From contig JAFEBS010000056.1 in NCBI GenBank assembly GCA_018242525.1, positions 275,824-339,823 of the forward strand: a DNA stretch of 64,000 nt, written 5' to 3'. The translations under genes were made by a program, and so were the position numbers. This DNA is from Planctomycetota bacterium (GTDB taxonomy: Bacteria > Planctomycetota > Planctomycetia > Planctomycetales > Planctomycetaceae). The notes beneath the pieces are model-generated. The model was not told where the DNA came from, made no database searches, and saw only the letters and a program-made list of their open reading frames with translations. Positions 1-6,777 of the stretch are shown piece by piece (the first letter of the stretch is position 1; each line of letters starts with the position of its first letter).

Positions 1-101
1 GACAGACTCCATCCGGAGTGGACATCCGGTTACACTTCACCATTCCGGTTTGCGGGGGCCCCCCGAAACCATGCCCTACTCCCGATTTTTAGCAGTTGCT
101 C

Positions 102-917
102 ATGACTGAACTCGCATCCAGCAAGACCAACCCCATTATGACGGTTCCGAGGTTTGCCGCCGCCAAGGGACGCGGCCAGAAGATCTCTATGGTCACCGCC
201 TACGACTTTCTATGGGCCGAGATCTTCGACCAGGCGGGGGTCGATTCCATCCTGGTCGGCGACTCACTGGGGATGGTTGTGCAGGGGCGTTCAACCACAC
301 TGCCGGTCACCCTCGACCAGATGATTTATCATGGCGAGATGGTAGCGCGGGCAGTCAAACGGGCGCTCGTGATTGTCGATTTGCCGTTTATGAGTTACCA
401 GGTCAGTCCCGCTCAAGCGGTGGAAAACGCCGGTCGAATCCTCAAGGAAACCGGGGCCGCGGCCGTCAAGCTGGAAGGTGGAGTTCACCAGGCAGCCACA
501 ATTCAAGCGTTGTCCGCAGCAGATATTCCTGTCATGGCGCATGTGGGAATGCGTCCGCAGTCCGTTCGCAAATACGGAGCCATGTCGAAGGTGCAGCGTG
601 ACGAAGTCGGCCTGATGGCCGATGCTCAAGCTGCGGAAGCGGCAGGCGCGTTTGGAATTGTTCTGGAATTGATTCCTCAGGCTGTGGCCCGCCGGATCAC
701 AGCAGAGATTTCGATTCCGACGATCGGAATCGGCGCTGGCCCCGGATGCGACGGCCAGGTCTTGGTGAGCTGTGATATGCTCGGGCTGTCGGGCTTTCAG
801 CCCAAGTTCCTGAAGCAATACGCCGACTTGAGAGAAGTGGTCCTGTCCGCCACCCGCCAGTACGTGCGGGAGGTTGGCGACGGCACATTCCCCGATCCGG
901 CACATTCGCATGATTAA
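102..917 (+). CDS. panB: 3-methyl-2-oxobutanoate hydroxymethyltransferase
   Basis: This enzyme transfers a hydroxymethyl group from 5,10-methylene-THF to 2-oxoisovalerate to make ketopantoate, the first committed step of pantothenate and CoA synthesis in the cytosol. The 271-aa length and sequence are typical of PanB. The Mg2+ and substrate residues are visible: VGDS with Asp54, IVDLPF with Asp93, VKLEGG with Lys123 and Glu125, and VLELIP with catalytic Glu189. The ATG at 102 is preferred over an in-frame TTG two codons upstream. The next gene, a lipB homologue, starts about 130 bp downstream on the same strand, so cofactor genes are grouped here. panC and panD are not in the window. Nothing unusual was seen. 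Confidence 0.96.
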   Translation: MTELASSKTNPIMTVPRFAAAKGRGQKISMVTAYDFLWAEIFDQAGVDSILVGDSLGMVVQGRSTTLPVTLDQMIYHGEMVARAVKRALVIVDLPFMSYQVSPAQAVENAGRILKETGAAAVKLEGGVHQAATIQALSAADIPVMAHVGMRPQSVRKYGAMSKVQRDEVGLMADAQAAEAAGAFGIVLELIPQAVARRITAEISIPTIGIGAGPGCDGQVLVSCDMLGLSGFQPKFLKQYADLREVVLSATRQYVREVGDGTFPDPAHSHD

Positions 918-1046
918 ATCATAGCGGACCGCGTTCTGACGATGCTTGAGGGGTGTGTGCGGGTGAGTGCCCCATTGTCCCGAATTGACCATTCCAGTAA
1001 ACTTGACCTGTCGCTGATTGCTTTGTGATCAGCAGTTGCCGATTTG

Positions 1047-1823
1047 ATGATACCTGCCTGGACAACCCCCGCCACAATGGCTGACACGACGACAAATTGG
1101 GAGCACATCACCCGAGGATCGTCGGCGCTGGAAGTGTTCCTCCTGGGCAAGGTGGACTTTGCGTCTGCATTGGAATTGCAGGCGCGGTTGGTGGATCAGA
1201 TCGCTGACCGGGCGGACACGCACGGAATTGTTCTGGTCTGTGAACATCCCCCCGCGATCAGTATTGGCCGTGAAGGCAGCTTCGCCGACGTCCTGGTCGA
1301 ACGGGAAGAACTGATTGCCCGGCAATTGGAAATCCGTTGGGTGAACCGCGGGGGTGGCACATTTGTCCACGTCCCGGGTCAGGTGGCTGTGTATTGCAGC
1401 GTCCCTCTGAAGCGACTGAAGCTCGGGGTGATCGAGTATCGACAACGCCTGGAACAGACTCTGCTCGGGTGTGCGGCGGATCTGGACGTGGATGCCACTG
1501 CGGGAACAATCGTTCCCGGAGCTGTTTGCCGGTGCGGTCAGTTTGCGTTCATCGGTGCCGGAGTGCGGGACTGGGTCAGTCACGGCGGGATGTACGTCAA
1601 TGTCTCAGTTCCGCCGGACGCGTTGGATCTGGTACGCTGGACACACGGCAATCAACCAGTGACCTCACTGTCCGCTCAACGAACGCGTCCGACGGCCATG
1701 TCATCGGTTCGCGAAAGTCTGGTTCGACACTTGGCCGAATCGCTCGGTTACGACAGCTACCATTTATATACGGGACATCCCCTGCTTCACCGCTCGACGC
1801 GAAAGGTTTACGTGTACGCGTAA
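1047..1823 (+). CDS. lipB: LipB-like octanoyltransferase homologue with altered active site
   Basis: The protein belongs to the LipB branch of the biotin/lipoate protein ligase fold, which moves octanoyl from ACP to lipoyl domains. Family hallmarks are an EHPP stretch near residue 67, RGGGTFVHVPGQ near 102-113 (family RGGQVTYHGPGQ, His kept) and SHGGMYVNV near 179-187. The two catalytic residues are not where expected. The Lys of the K-I-A/C-x-I/L-G motif is Gln (GQFAFIG, near 165), and the Cys of the N-P-C-G motif is His (THG, near 200). Two cysteines (VCRCG) lie just before the lost Lys. It sits 66 bp upstream of an intact lipA. The start could be ATG 1047 or ATG 1077. It may be a divergent enzyme with a relocated nucleophile or a non-catalytic homologue. 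Confidence 0.85.
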   Translation: MIPAWTTPATMADTTTNWEHITRGSSALEVFLLGKVDFASALELQARLVDQIADRADTHGIVLVCEHPPAISIGREGSFADVLVEREELIARQLEIRWVNRGGGTFVHVPGQVAVYCSVPLKRLKLGVIEYRQRLEQTLLGCAADLDVDATAGTIVPGAVCRCGQFAFIGAGVRDWVSHGGMYVNVSVPPDALDLVRWTHGNQPVTSLSAQRTRPTAMSSVRESLVRHLAESLGYDSYHLYTGHPLLHRSTRKVYVYA

Positions 1824-1889
1824 TTCGGGCACTCAGAAACATCGAATCGACCGCCTCGCGTCGGTTGGCACTCGAAGGAATCCTGGTCC

Positions 1890-2795
1890 ATGTCCACCAA
1901 CCTGTTGAACATTCTTCCCCACGACATCGAAGCGGTTCCGACCCGGCAGAGGTTGCCCAAGTGGCTGCGTCGTCCGTTACCACAGGCAGGGATGCAGTTC
2001 ACGTCCGACGTGATTGCCGACTTGAAGCTGGAAACCGTTTGCGAAAGTGCCAAGTGTCCGAACCGGACCGAATGCTGGTCGCAACAGACGGCGACATTCA
2101 TGATTCTGGGGAATGTCTGCACGCGGCCCTGCGGCTTCTGTTCCGTCCCCCGTGGCAAGACGGAAGTCGTGCAGTTGGACGAACCCGAACGGGTCGCCGA
2201 AGCCGCTCAGCGTCTGGGCTTGAAATACGTCGTCATTACCTCCGTGACCCGCGATGACATGGCTGATGGCGGAGCCAACCATTTTTATGAATGTGTGCTG
2301 GCTGTGCGGAATCGCACGGGGGCTCGAGTCGAAGTGCTGACTCCGGACTTCAAGGGGAACAGGGCGGCCATTCATCGCGTCATTGAATCCCGGCCGGACG
2401 TCTTCAATCACAATACGGAAACGGTTCCGCGGCTGTATGATCGAGTTCGTCGGAACGCCGAATACCAGCGCACGCTGAATCTGCTGAAGCAGGTCAAGGA
2501 GGAAGTCCCCCAGATGGTGACGAAGAGCGGACTGATGCTCGGTCTGGGTGAAACCCGTGAAGAATTGCTTGAAGTCTGTGCCGACCTGCGATCCGTCGGC
2601 TGCGACATGCTGACGCTTGGGCAGTATCTGCAACCGACATTGGATCACCTGCCCGTCGAACGGTACCTGCCCCCGGAAGAATTCGATGAAATTGGTGACC
2701 AGGTCCGCAAGCTCGGGTTCAGCATGGTCGCCAGCGGTCCGTTCGTGCGATCCAGTTATCACGCGGGCGAAATGGCGGATGTGATCACCGTATGA
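1890..2795 (+). CDS. lipA: Lipoyl synthase (radical SAM)
   Basis: LipA inserts two sulfurs into protein-bound octanoyl groups, using one [4Fe-4S] cluster for radical SAM chemistry and an auxiliary cluster as sulfur donor. Both cluster motifs are complete: auxiliary C-x4-C-x5-C at Cys51, Cys56 and Cys62, and radical SAM C-x3-C-x2-C at Cys77, Cys81 and Cys84 (CTRPCGFC). The C-terminal RSSYHAGE stretch, which carries the conserved Ser ligand, is present. At 301 aa the protein is full length. It follows the LipB-like gene by 66 bp, and its last codon and stop overlap the start of the next gene (ATGA), so the three are probably one operon. The intact motifs contrast with the altered lipB and the lysine-free partner. 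Confidence 0.97.
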   Translation: MSTNLLNILPHDIEAVPTRQRLPKWLRRPLPQAGMQFTSDVIADLKLETVCESAKCPNRTECWSQQTATFMILGNVCTRPCGFCSVPRGKTEVVQLDEPERVAEAAQRLGLKYVVITSVTRDDMADGGANHFYECVLAVRNRTGARVEVLTPDFKGNRAAIHRVIESRPDVFNHNTETVPRLYDRVRRNAEYQRTLNLLKQVKEEVPQMVTKSGLMLGLGETREELLEVCADLRSVGCDMLTLGQYLQPTLDHLPVERYLPPEEFDEIGDQVRKLGFSMVASGPFVRSSYHAGEMADVITV

Positions 2796-3052
2796 CTGCC
2801 GAATCGCCGCTCACCCGCATCCCAATCACCGTCCCGGACCTGGGGAGTGGTACCGAATCGATCCGCATCAGTGCATGGCTGATGGATCTCGGACAAACCG
2901 TCATTGCGGGCGACCCGGTTGTGGAAGTTCTGCTGCCGGGAATCACGTTCGATATTCAGACGACGCACACCGGTGTGCTGGTCGAGATCTCCAGGGTGGT
3001 CGACGCGAGCGTCCAACCCGGCGATGTTGTGGGGTGGATTGCGCCCGAATGA
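2792..3052 (+). CDS. Small lipoyl/biotinyl-like domain protein without lysine
   Basis: This 86-aa protein is a single lipoyl-like beta-barrel: an ITVPDLG first strand, an AWLMDLGQTVIAGDPVVEV hammerhead segment, and a second half with HTGVLVEI and VQPGDVVGWI. In 2-oxoacid dehydrogenase E2 subunits and GcvH the hairpin carries a D-K-A with the modified Lys. Here the equivalent turn reads LLPGITF, with Gly near position 50, and the whole protein contains no Lys. It therefore cannot be lipoylated or biotinylated in the usual way. The ATG overlaps the lipA stop by 4 bp, implying translational coupling. It may be a binding or scaffold module for the neighbouring lipoate enzymes; that role is inference from position only. 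Confidence 0.8.
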   Translation: MTAESPLTRIPITVPDLGSGTESIRISAWLMDLGQTVIAGDPVVEVLLPGITFDIQTTHTGVLVEISRVVDASVQPGDVVGWIAPE

Positions 3053-3057
3053 CGCCA

Positions 3058-3113
3058 CGGTCTTACCGGTCTTGCAGTCCGCGACAAGGCCGTGCCGAAA
3101 GACGGTAAGACCG
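3058..3113. terminator. Inverted repeat after the lipoate genes
   Basis: Perfect 11-bp arms CGGTCTTACCG (3058-3068) and CGGTAAGACCG (3103-3113) enclose a loop of about 34 nt, starting 6 bp after the stop of the lipoyl-like gene. There is no clear T-run, so it may be a transcript-end structure or a dispersed palindrome rather than a classical intrinsic terminator. A related GGTAAGACC segment recurs near 3432. Confidence 0.4.
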
Positions 3114-3347
3114 GCAGCTGCGTTGGTTTCGGTTATAGTGACTTTCCAGCCTATAGGTATCCAGCGCGCGCGACAGATGTGGAATCGCCTTGGCGGCGTG
3201 CTTCCATTCATGTTCCATGGCCGGTGAGACCGAAAGGAGGTTGGTTTGCATGCTGAACAACCTCGGGTGATCGATTGGCGGCAAGACACAACGCCGTGGA
3301 TCCCTGGGAGTGATTGAGAATAGGCTTGCTTGCGGCTTACAAGGCGA

Positions 3348-3398
3348 ATACACCCGCGGCTAGCGCCTTGCGGCTCACAAAGTAGCTGCCATTGGGCC
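3348..3398. repeat. Dispersed repeat, CGCGGCTAGCGCC family, copy 1
   Basis: The core CCGCGGCTAGCGCC, followed by a GCGGCTCACAA segment and TGCCATTGGGC, recurs nearly identically at 6677-6725, with an inverted partner at 6628-6661. The unit lies in non-coding DNA at both sites. It fits the small extragenic palindrome-type repeats found in planctomycete genomes. Confidence 0.7.
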
Positions 3399-3519
3399 AA
3401 ACCAATGACAATTGCGCGGCGGTCCGGCGGTAAGACCTTGCAACGTTTACGTTTCGACTGTGTAATGAGTTTCTAATGGATTGACTGGGTGGGCGGAGCC
3501 TTCGTGTCGGCGCCATCTG

Positions 3520-3924
3520 ATGGTCAATTCCAACATGAACTACGATTCCTGGAAACTCGCCAGCGACTTGGAAGGCCGGTCTGAAATCCTTGCCGATCGC
3601 TGCTCCGACATCGAATCCTGTGTGGACGGCAAGCTCAAACTGGCCATCACCCAGACGAACCGCGTTTCCGACAGCCAGTGGGACGCCGAGCCTTCGCTGG
3701 CGGAAGCGGACGACGACGGCCAGATCACGCTGGAACTGACTCTGCGCTTAAAGCACGTTCCGGTCTGCGGAACCCCGGGTGACCTGCAGGAATTGGCGCA
3801 GGCATTTCTCCGCATGGGCGAATCGCTGGCACACCTCGCCCGCAGCAACCAGACATCGCAGGGGTTGAAGTTGGCGTCGAGCGTCCAGCAGCGGGATGTC
3901 ATCCCGAAATCGGACCTGGGGTAA
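3520..3924 (+). CDS. Hypothetical acidic protein
   Basis: I do not recognise a family. The product is about 134 aa, soluble, without signal peptide or membrane segment, and mostly helical in appearance, with an acidic middle (EADDDG) followed by an alternating hydrophobic strand ITLELTLRL and an amphipathic helix around LQELAQAFLRMGESLAHL. Codon usage has strong GC bias at third positions, which supports it as coding; a frame on the other strand over the same DNA looks like a shadow. The start could be ATG 3520 or ATG 3535; a TTG further upstream is unlikely. It lies 45 bp upstream of the BRCT-MerR-TPR gene in the same frame, separated by a TAA, so the two may be co-transcribed. Confidence 0.65.
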   Translation: MVNSNMNYDSWKLASDLEGRSEILADRCSDIESCVDGKLKLAITQTNRVSDSQWDAEPSLAEADDDGQITLELTLRLKHVPVCGTPGDLQELAQAFLRMGESLAHLARSNQTSQGLKLASSVQQRDVIPKSDLG

Positions 3925-3969
3925 TCGCCCGCAGTTTCCGAAATACACACCTTCCTGAAGGCGATTGAC

Positions 3970-5130
3970 TTGGGCACGAATCTGTTGCAAGGGGCAGAGG
4001 TCGCCGTGACCGGTCGGTTCGCGTCCATGTCGCAGGCGAATGTCGGAGAACTGATCCGAGAATGCGGCGGTCACCTGACGCGGACTCTCTCTCTCAGAAC
4101 CCGCCTGCTGGTTGTCGGTCAGGGGGGACTTCCCCTGGAACAGGACGGACAACCGTCCAGCCAGCTCGAAACAGCCCGGCGGCTGATATCGGCCGGCTGC
4201 AATCTGGAAATTGTCACCGAAGAAGCATTCGTCGAACGACTGGGTCTGGTGCAGGAAACTCAGGGGATTCGACGCCGATGCACAATCGTTGAACTTGCGC
4301 GGATCCTGAAGTTGCCGGGGGCTCGCATTCGAACCTGGTTGAAGCAGGGATTGATCGAACCGGCCGAGATCGTGAACCGCGTGGCCTTGTTTGATTTTCA
4401 CCAGGTGGCGGCCGCCCGAACATTGTGTGACCTGGTGGAATCAGGACTGCCGTCCGCCGAAATCCGGCGTGGTCTGGAACAGTTAAAACGCCTGCTGCCG
4501 GAGGCAGAATCCCCGCTGCTGCAGGTCAGCGCCCTGGACTCGACCTCGCGGCTGTTGATACGGTTGGACAATGGTCAATTGGCCGAACCTTCCGGACAAC
4601 TGCACCTGGACTTTGAAGAGGAGCGGGACGAAGCCGACGAGGTCTTGAGTTTCATCGCCGTGGCTCGCAAAGTGGACGACCTGTTCGAGGACGCGGTGGC
4701 GTTGGAAAGCTTGGGTCGATTCCAAGACGCGGCGGAAACCTATCAGCAGGCGCTGCGTCAGGACCCACACGATCCGGTCCTGCATTTCAACTTGGGGAAT
4801 GTCCTGATTCGACTGGATCAGACAACAGCGGCGGCCGTACAGTTTCGTCAGGCGTTGCGGCTGGATCCCGGTTACGTCGAAGCGTGGAACAACCTGGGAA
4901 GCATGCAGTTTGAATTGGGGCAGGTCGACGAGGCGATCGCATCGTTCCAGCGAGCATTGAGTGTCGTACCCAGCTATGCCGATGCCTGCTTCAACCTGGC
5001 AATGGCACTCACCCGTCAGGGACGGCTGGCGGACGCCCGCCGCAGTTGGCAGACATATTTGAAACTGGATCCGAACAGCTCCTTCGCCGACACGGCCCGG
5101 CAGCATTTGCAGGACGTCGAGCGAGCATAA
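3970..5130 (+). CDS. BRCT - MerR-like HTH - TPR fusion protein
   Basis: The 386-aa protein has three parts. Residues about 7-95 look like a BRCT domain (GAEVAVTGRF, GGHLTRTLSLRTRLLVVG, then LISAGCNLEIVTEEAF). Residues about 103-175 resemble a MerR-type winged helix (YTIxELA-like CTIVELARILKLP, RTWLKQGLIEP, LFDFHQVAAARTLCDLV). Residues about 240-385 hold at least four TPR units (for example AVALESLGRFQDAAETYQQA and AWNNLGSMQFELGQVDEA). The BRCT part may bind phosphopeptide or DNA ends, the HTH may bind DNA and the TPRs protein partners, but no target is evident. The start is TTG at 3970: the next ATG (4027) would cut the BRCT core, and no ATG lies upstream before a stop. The combination is unusual and the function unknown. 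Confidence 0.85.
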   Translation: MGTNLLQGAEVAVTGRFASMSQANVGELIRECGGHLTRTLSLRTRLLVVGQGGLPLEQDGQPSSQLETARRLISAGCNLEIVTEEAFVERLGLVQETQGIRRRCTIVELARILKLPGARIRTWLKQGLIEPAEIVNRVALFDFHQVAAARTLCDLVESGLPSAEIRRGLEQLKRLLPEAESPLLQVSALDSTSRLLIRLDNGQLAEPSGQLHLDFEEERDEADEVLSFIAVARKVDDLFEDAVALESLGRFQDAAETYQQALRQDPHDPVLHFNLGNVLIRLDQTTAAAVQFRQALRLDPGYVEAWNNLGSMQFELGQVDEAIASFQRALSVVPSYADACFNLAMALTRQGRLADARRSWQTYLKLDPNSSFADTARQHLQDVERA

Positions 5131-5173
5131 CCGGCCGCATCGTGACGATGCTCGGTTGCGGACGCCCGGAGAT

Positions 5174-5292
5174 TTTCTCACAGAGGCACGGAGACACAAA
5201 GGCAATCTGGAAGAGATGAAGATCTGCCATGGCTCCTCGCCCCGTGATCCCCATTCTTGCCTCTGCTGCTTTTTCGGTGACTCTGTGAGAAA
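5174..5292. repeat. Inverted repeat with CTCACAGAGGCAC motif
   Basis: Arms TTTCTCACAGAG (5174-5185) and CTCTGTGAGAAA (5281-5292) are perfect inverted copies. Adjacent bases continue the similarity: GCACGGAGACACAAAGG on the left, against a shorter partner on the right. The motif resembles a widely dispersed bacterial repeat family built on CAGAGGCACAGAGACACAGAG. It occupies the gap between two convergent genes. Confidence 0.6.
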
Positions 5293-5376
5293 CCTCTTTC
5301 CCAGTCTGTCGTCCGGCAAATCCGCCGACCGCAAAACTGAGTTCCCCAGGGAAACCGCGCAAGTCGATGCTGATTG

Positions 5377-6414
5377 TCACTTCTTCGCCGCAGCGATTCG
5401 CTCGACGGCAAACAACAACCCCATCGCGCCGCCGCGATCGTCGACTCCGCGAATGGCTTTGCGTTTCAGGTAGTCGTCCAGAGTCTTTTGGGTGCCGGTT
5501 CCCTCGCAGATGTCAATGATTTTTCCGCCGGGCTCCAGGTGTTTGCAGACAGCTTCCCAAGCCTGATCGGCCAGCGGCTGAAAGGTCGCCCTGTCGAGCC
5601 ACCCGGATGTGACACCACGCTGCATGGCGAATCCAATCATTGCCGTTGCGCTGAATTCTTCATACGCCTCGGGAACATCGATGACCTGACGCCACATCCC
5701 GCTGGCGGTCTGGTGTCTGGTCAGGGCCGTCATGTGTCGTCGAAAGGCGCTCAACAATTCGTCGCGGCCAGCGTGATCCGCCGGCAGCCGGGACAGGCAC
5801 CAGGCAACTCCGACGGCTGGAAAGCCATTGCCGCGCCCCCAGGCGGCGTCACACAAGTGGCCATGCTGGTACAGACCATCTTCACGCTGCCGCAGGCGAC
5901 GCATTTCACTCAGGTAACGGACCGCTCCGTCGAAGTAATGCGGTTCTGCGGTTAAGGAACCGGCCTCGCACAGGATCGGACCGCACATGAAGACCGAATC
6001 GCTCATCTCTGTCGGGCCGGGGACTCGGGTCAGTCTTTTATCCGGACCGAAGAACTGATCGGCGGCCCGACGCACGGCGAGCAAGGAAGACTCTTTCAAC
6101 GGCCCCTGCGCCGTTCGGGCGACACCGGCATAGACCAGATGCCCGGCAAATTCCACGGGCGACTTGGGGACTGGCCGCGGTGCTCCCAGAACGGTTTCGA
6201 CGATCATCCGCTGCGATAAATCGCCGGTCAGCTCGCCAAACTGCCAGCGGGCGTAAAGCGCCACTGCGGGAATATAGACGACGGTGTCGAGCTTCTTGCC
6301 GTACACCTGCAGCAGCTGCTGCGCGACCTCTTGCGGAGGCTTCGCGACTGGTTCGGCACTGACGACCGGTGACATCAGGCACAGGAGCAGGGCCAGCGTG
6401 GTGAGAGACTTCAT
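5377..6414 (-). CDS. Secreted GH88/GH105-like unsaturated glycuronyl hydrolase
   Basis: This is an (alpha/alpha)6-barrel protein of the unsaturated rhamnogalacturonyl/glucuronyl hydrolase type, acting on lyase-released oligosaccharides with a 4,5-unsaturated sugar. Supporting motifs are MSDSVFMCGPIL (the conserved Asp region), GLYQHG, AAWGRGNGFPAVG, the MWRQVID segment, and YEEFSATAMIGFAM near the end. An N-terminal signal peptide begins MKSLTTLALLLCLMSPVVSA, so I place the start at ATG 6414 rather than the longer open frame to 6486. Length (345 aa) is normal for the family. The substrate cannot be read from sequence; no polysaccharide lyase is adjacent. The small membrane ORF upstream is on the same strand. 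Confidence 0.85.
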   Translation of the reverse strand: MKSLTTLALLLCLMSPVVSAEPVAKPPQEVAQQLLQVYGKKLDTVVYIPAVALYARWQFGELTGDLSQRMIVETVLGAPRPVPKSPVEFAGHLVYAGVARTAQGPLKESSLLAVRRAADQFFGPDKRLTRVPGPTEMSDSVFMCGPILCEAGSLTAEPHYFDGAVRYLSEMRRLRQREDGLYQHGHLCDAAWGRGNGFPAVGVAWCLSRLPADHAGRDELLSAFRRHMTALTRHQTASGMWRQVIDVPEAYEEFSATAMIGFAMQRGVTSGWLDRATFQPLADQAWEAVCKHLEPGGKIIDICEGTGTQKTLDDYLKRKAIRGVDDRGGAMGLLFAVERIAAAKK

Positions 6415-6452
6415 ACGGCAGTGACCTGAAGAGTTCAACCATTCGAGCCGCG

Positions 6453-6563
6453 TTAGTCCGCGGCCATCCAGCGCCATGACAGCCAACAGAGCAATGGAAA
6501 GAGGGCGAAAACCAGTGTCAGGGCGATCAGGTTTGCCTTGCGTTCATCGGGCCACCGGGCCAT
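6453..6563 (-). CDS. Small single-pass membrane protein (36 aa)
   Basis: A short ATG frame encodes a charged start (MARWPDERK), one hydrophobic helix (NLIALTLVFALFPLLCWLSW) and a short tail RWMAAD. The layout is that of a small inner-membrane protein. It lies 38 bp upstream of the secreted GH88/105-like gene on the same strand and could be its leader cistron. Only a weak AAGG stands upstream of the start. There is no family match that I know of. Confidence 0.5.
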   Translation of the reverse strand: MARWPDERKANLIALTLVFALFPLLCWLSWRWMAAD

Positions 6564-6627
6564 GGCACTGAGCCTTGTTACATGAGAAAAGCCGATTCGT
6601 CCGGTCGACGTTCAAGGGCACATAATG

Positions 6628-6743
6628 TGTGAGCCGCAAGGCGCTAGCCGCCGGTGTATTCTCACTCATACTCGAAGAACCCGCGGCTAGCGCCGTGCGG
6701 CTCACAAGATAAGTGCCATTGGGCTAGCGCCTTGCCGCTCACA
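6628..6743. repeat. Dispersed palindromic repeat, CGCGGCTAGCGCC family, copy 2
   Basis: Left part TGTGAGCCGCAAGGCGCTAG (6628 onward, to about 6661) and right part beginning CCGCGGCTAGCGCC (6677-6706) form an imperfect inverted repeat. A third fragment, GGCTAGCGCCTTGCCGCTCA, follows at 6722-6741. The right part matches the copy near 3348-3398. The element lies just downstream of the Gfo/Idh gene and upstream of the small membrane protein. Confidence 0.7.
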
Positions 6744-6777
6744 CCTTGAGCGCTGGGCGAATGCGTCAATCACCAAA

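Larger units (their letters stand above)
3053..3519. other. Intergenic region with hairpin and dispersed repeat
   Basis: About 465 bp lie between the lipoate locus and the next gene. The stretch contains a hairpin directly after the lipoyl-like gene (3058-3113) and one copy of a dispersed repeat (about 3348-3398). Short open frames exist on both strands but show no recognisable domain. I see no promoter worth calling. Confidence 0.6.

Noticed and set aside
1337..2257. A 306-aa plus-strand frame overlapping lipB and lipA
   Set aside because: Arg/Ser/Gly-rich shadow in the wrong frame; the lipB and lipA frames carry the family motifs.
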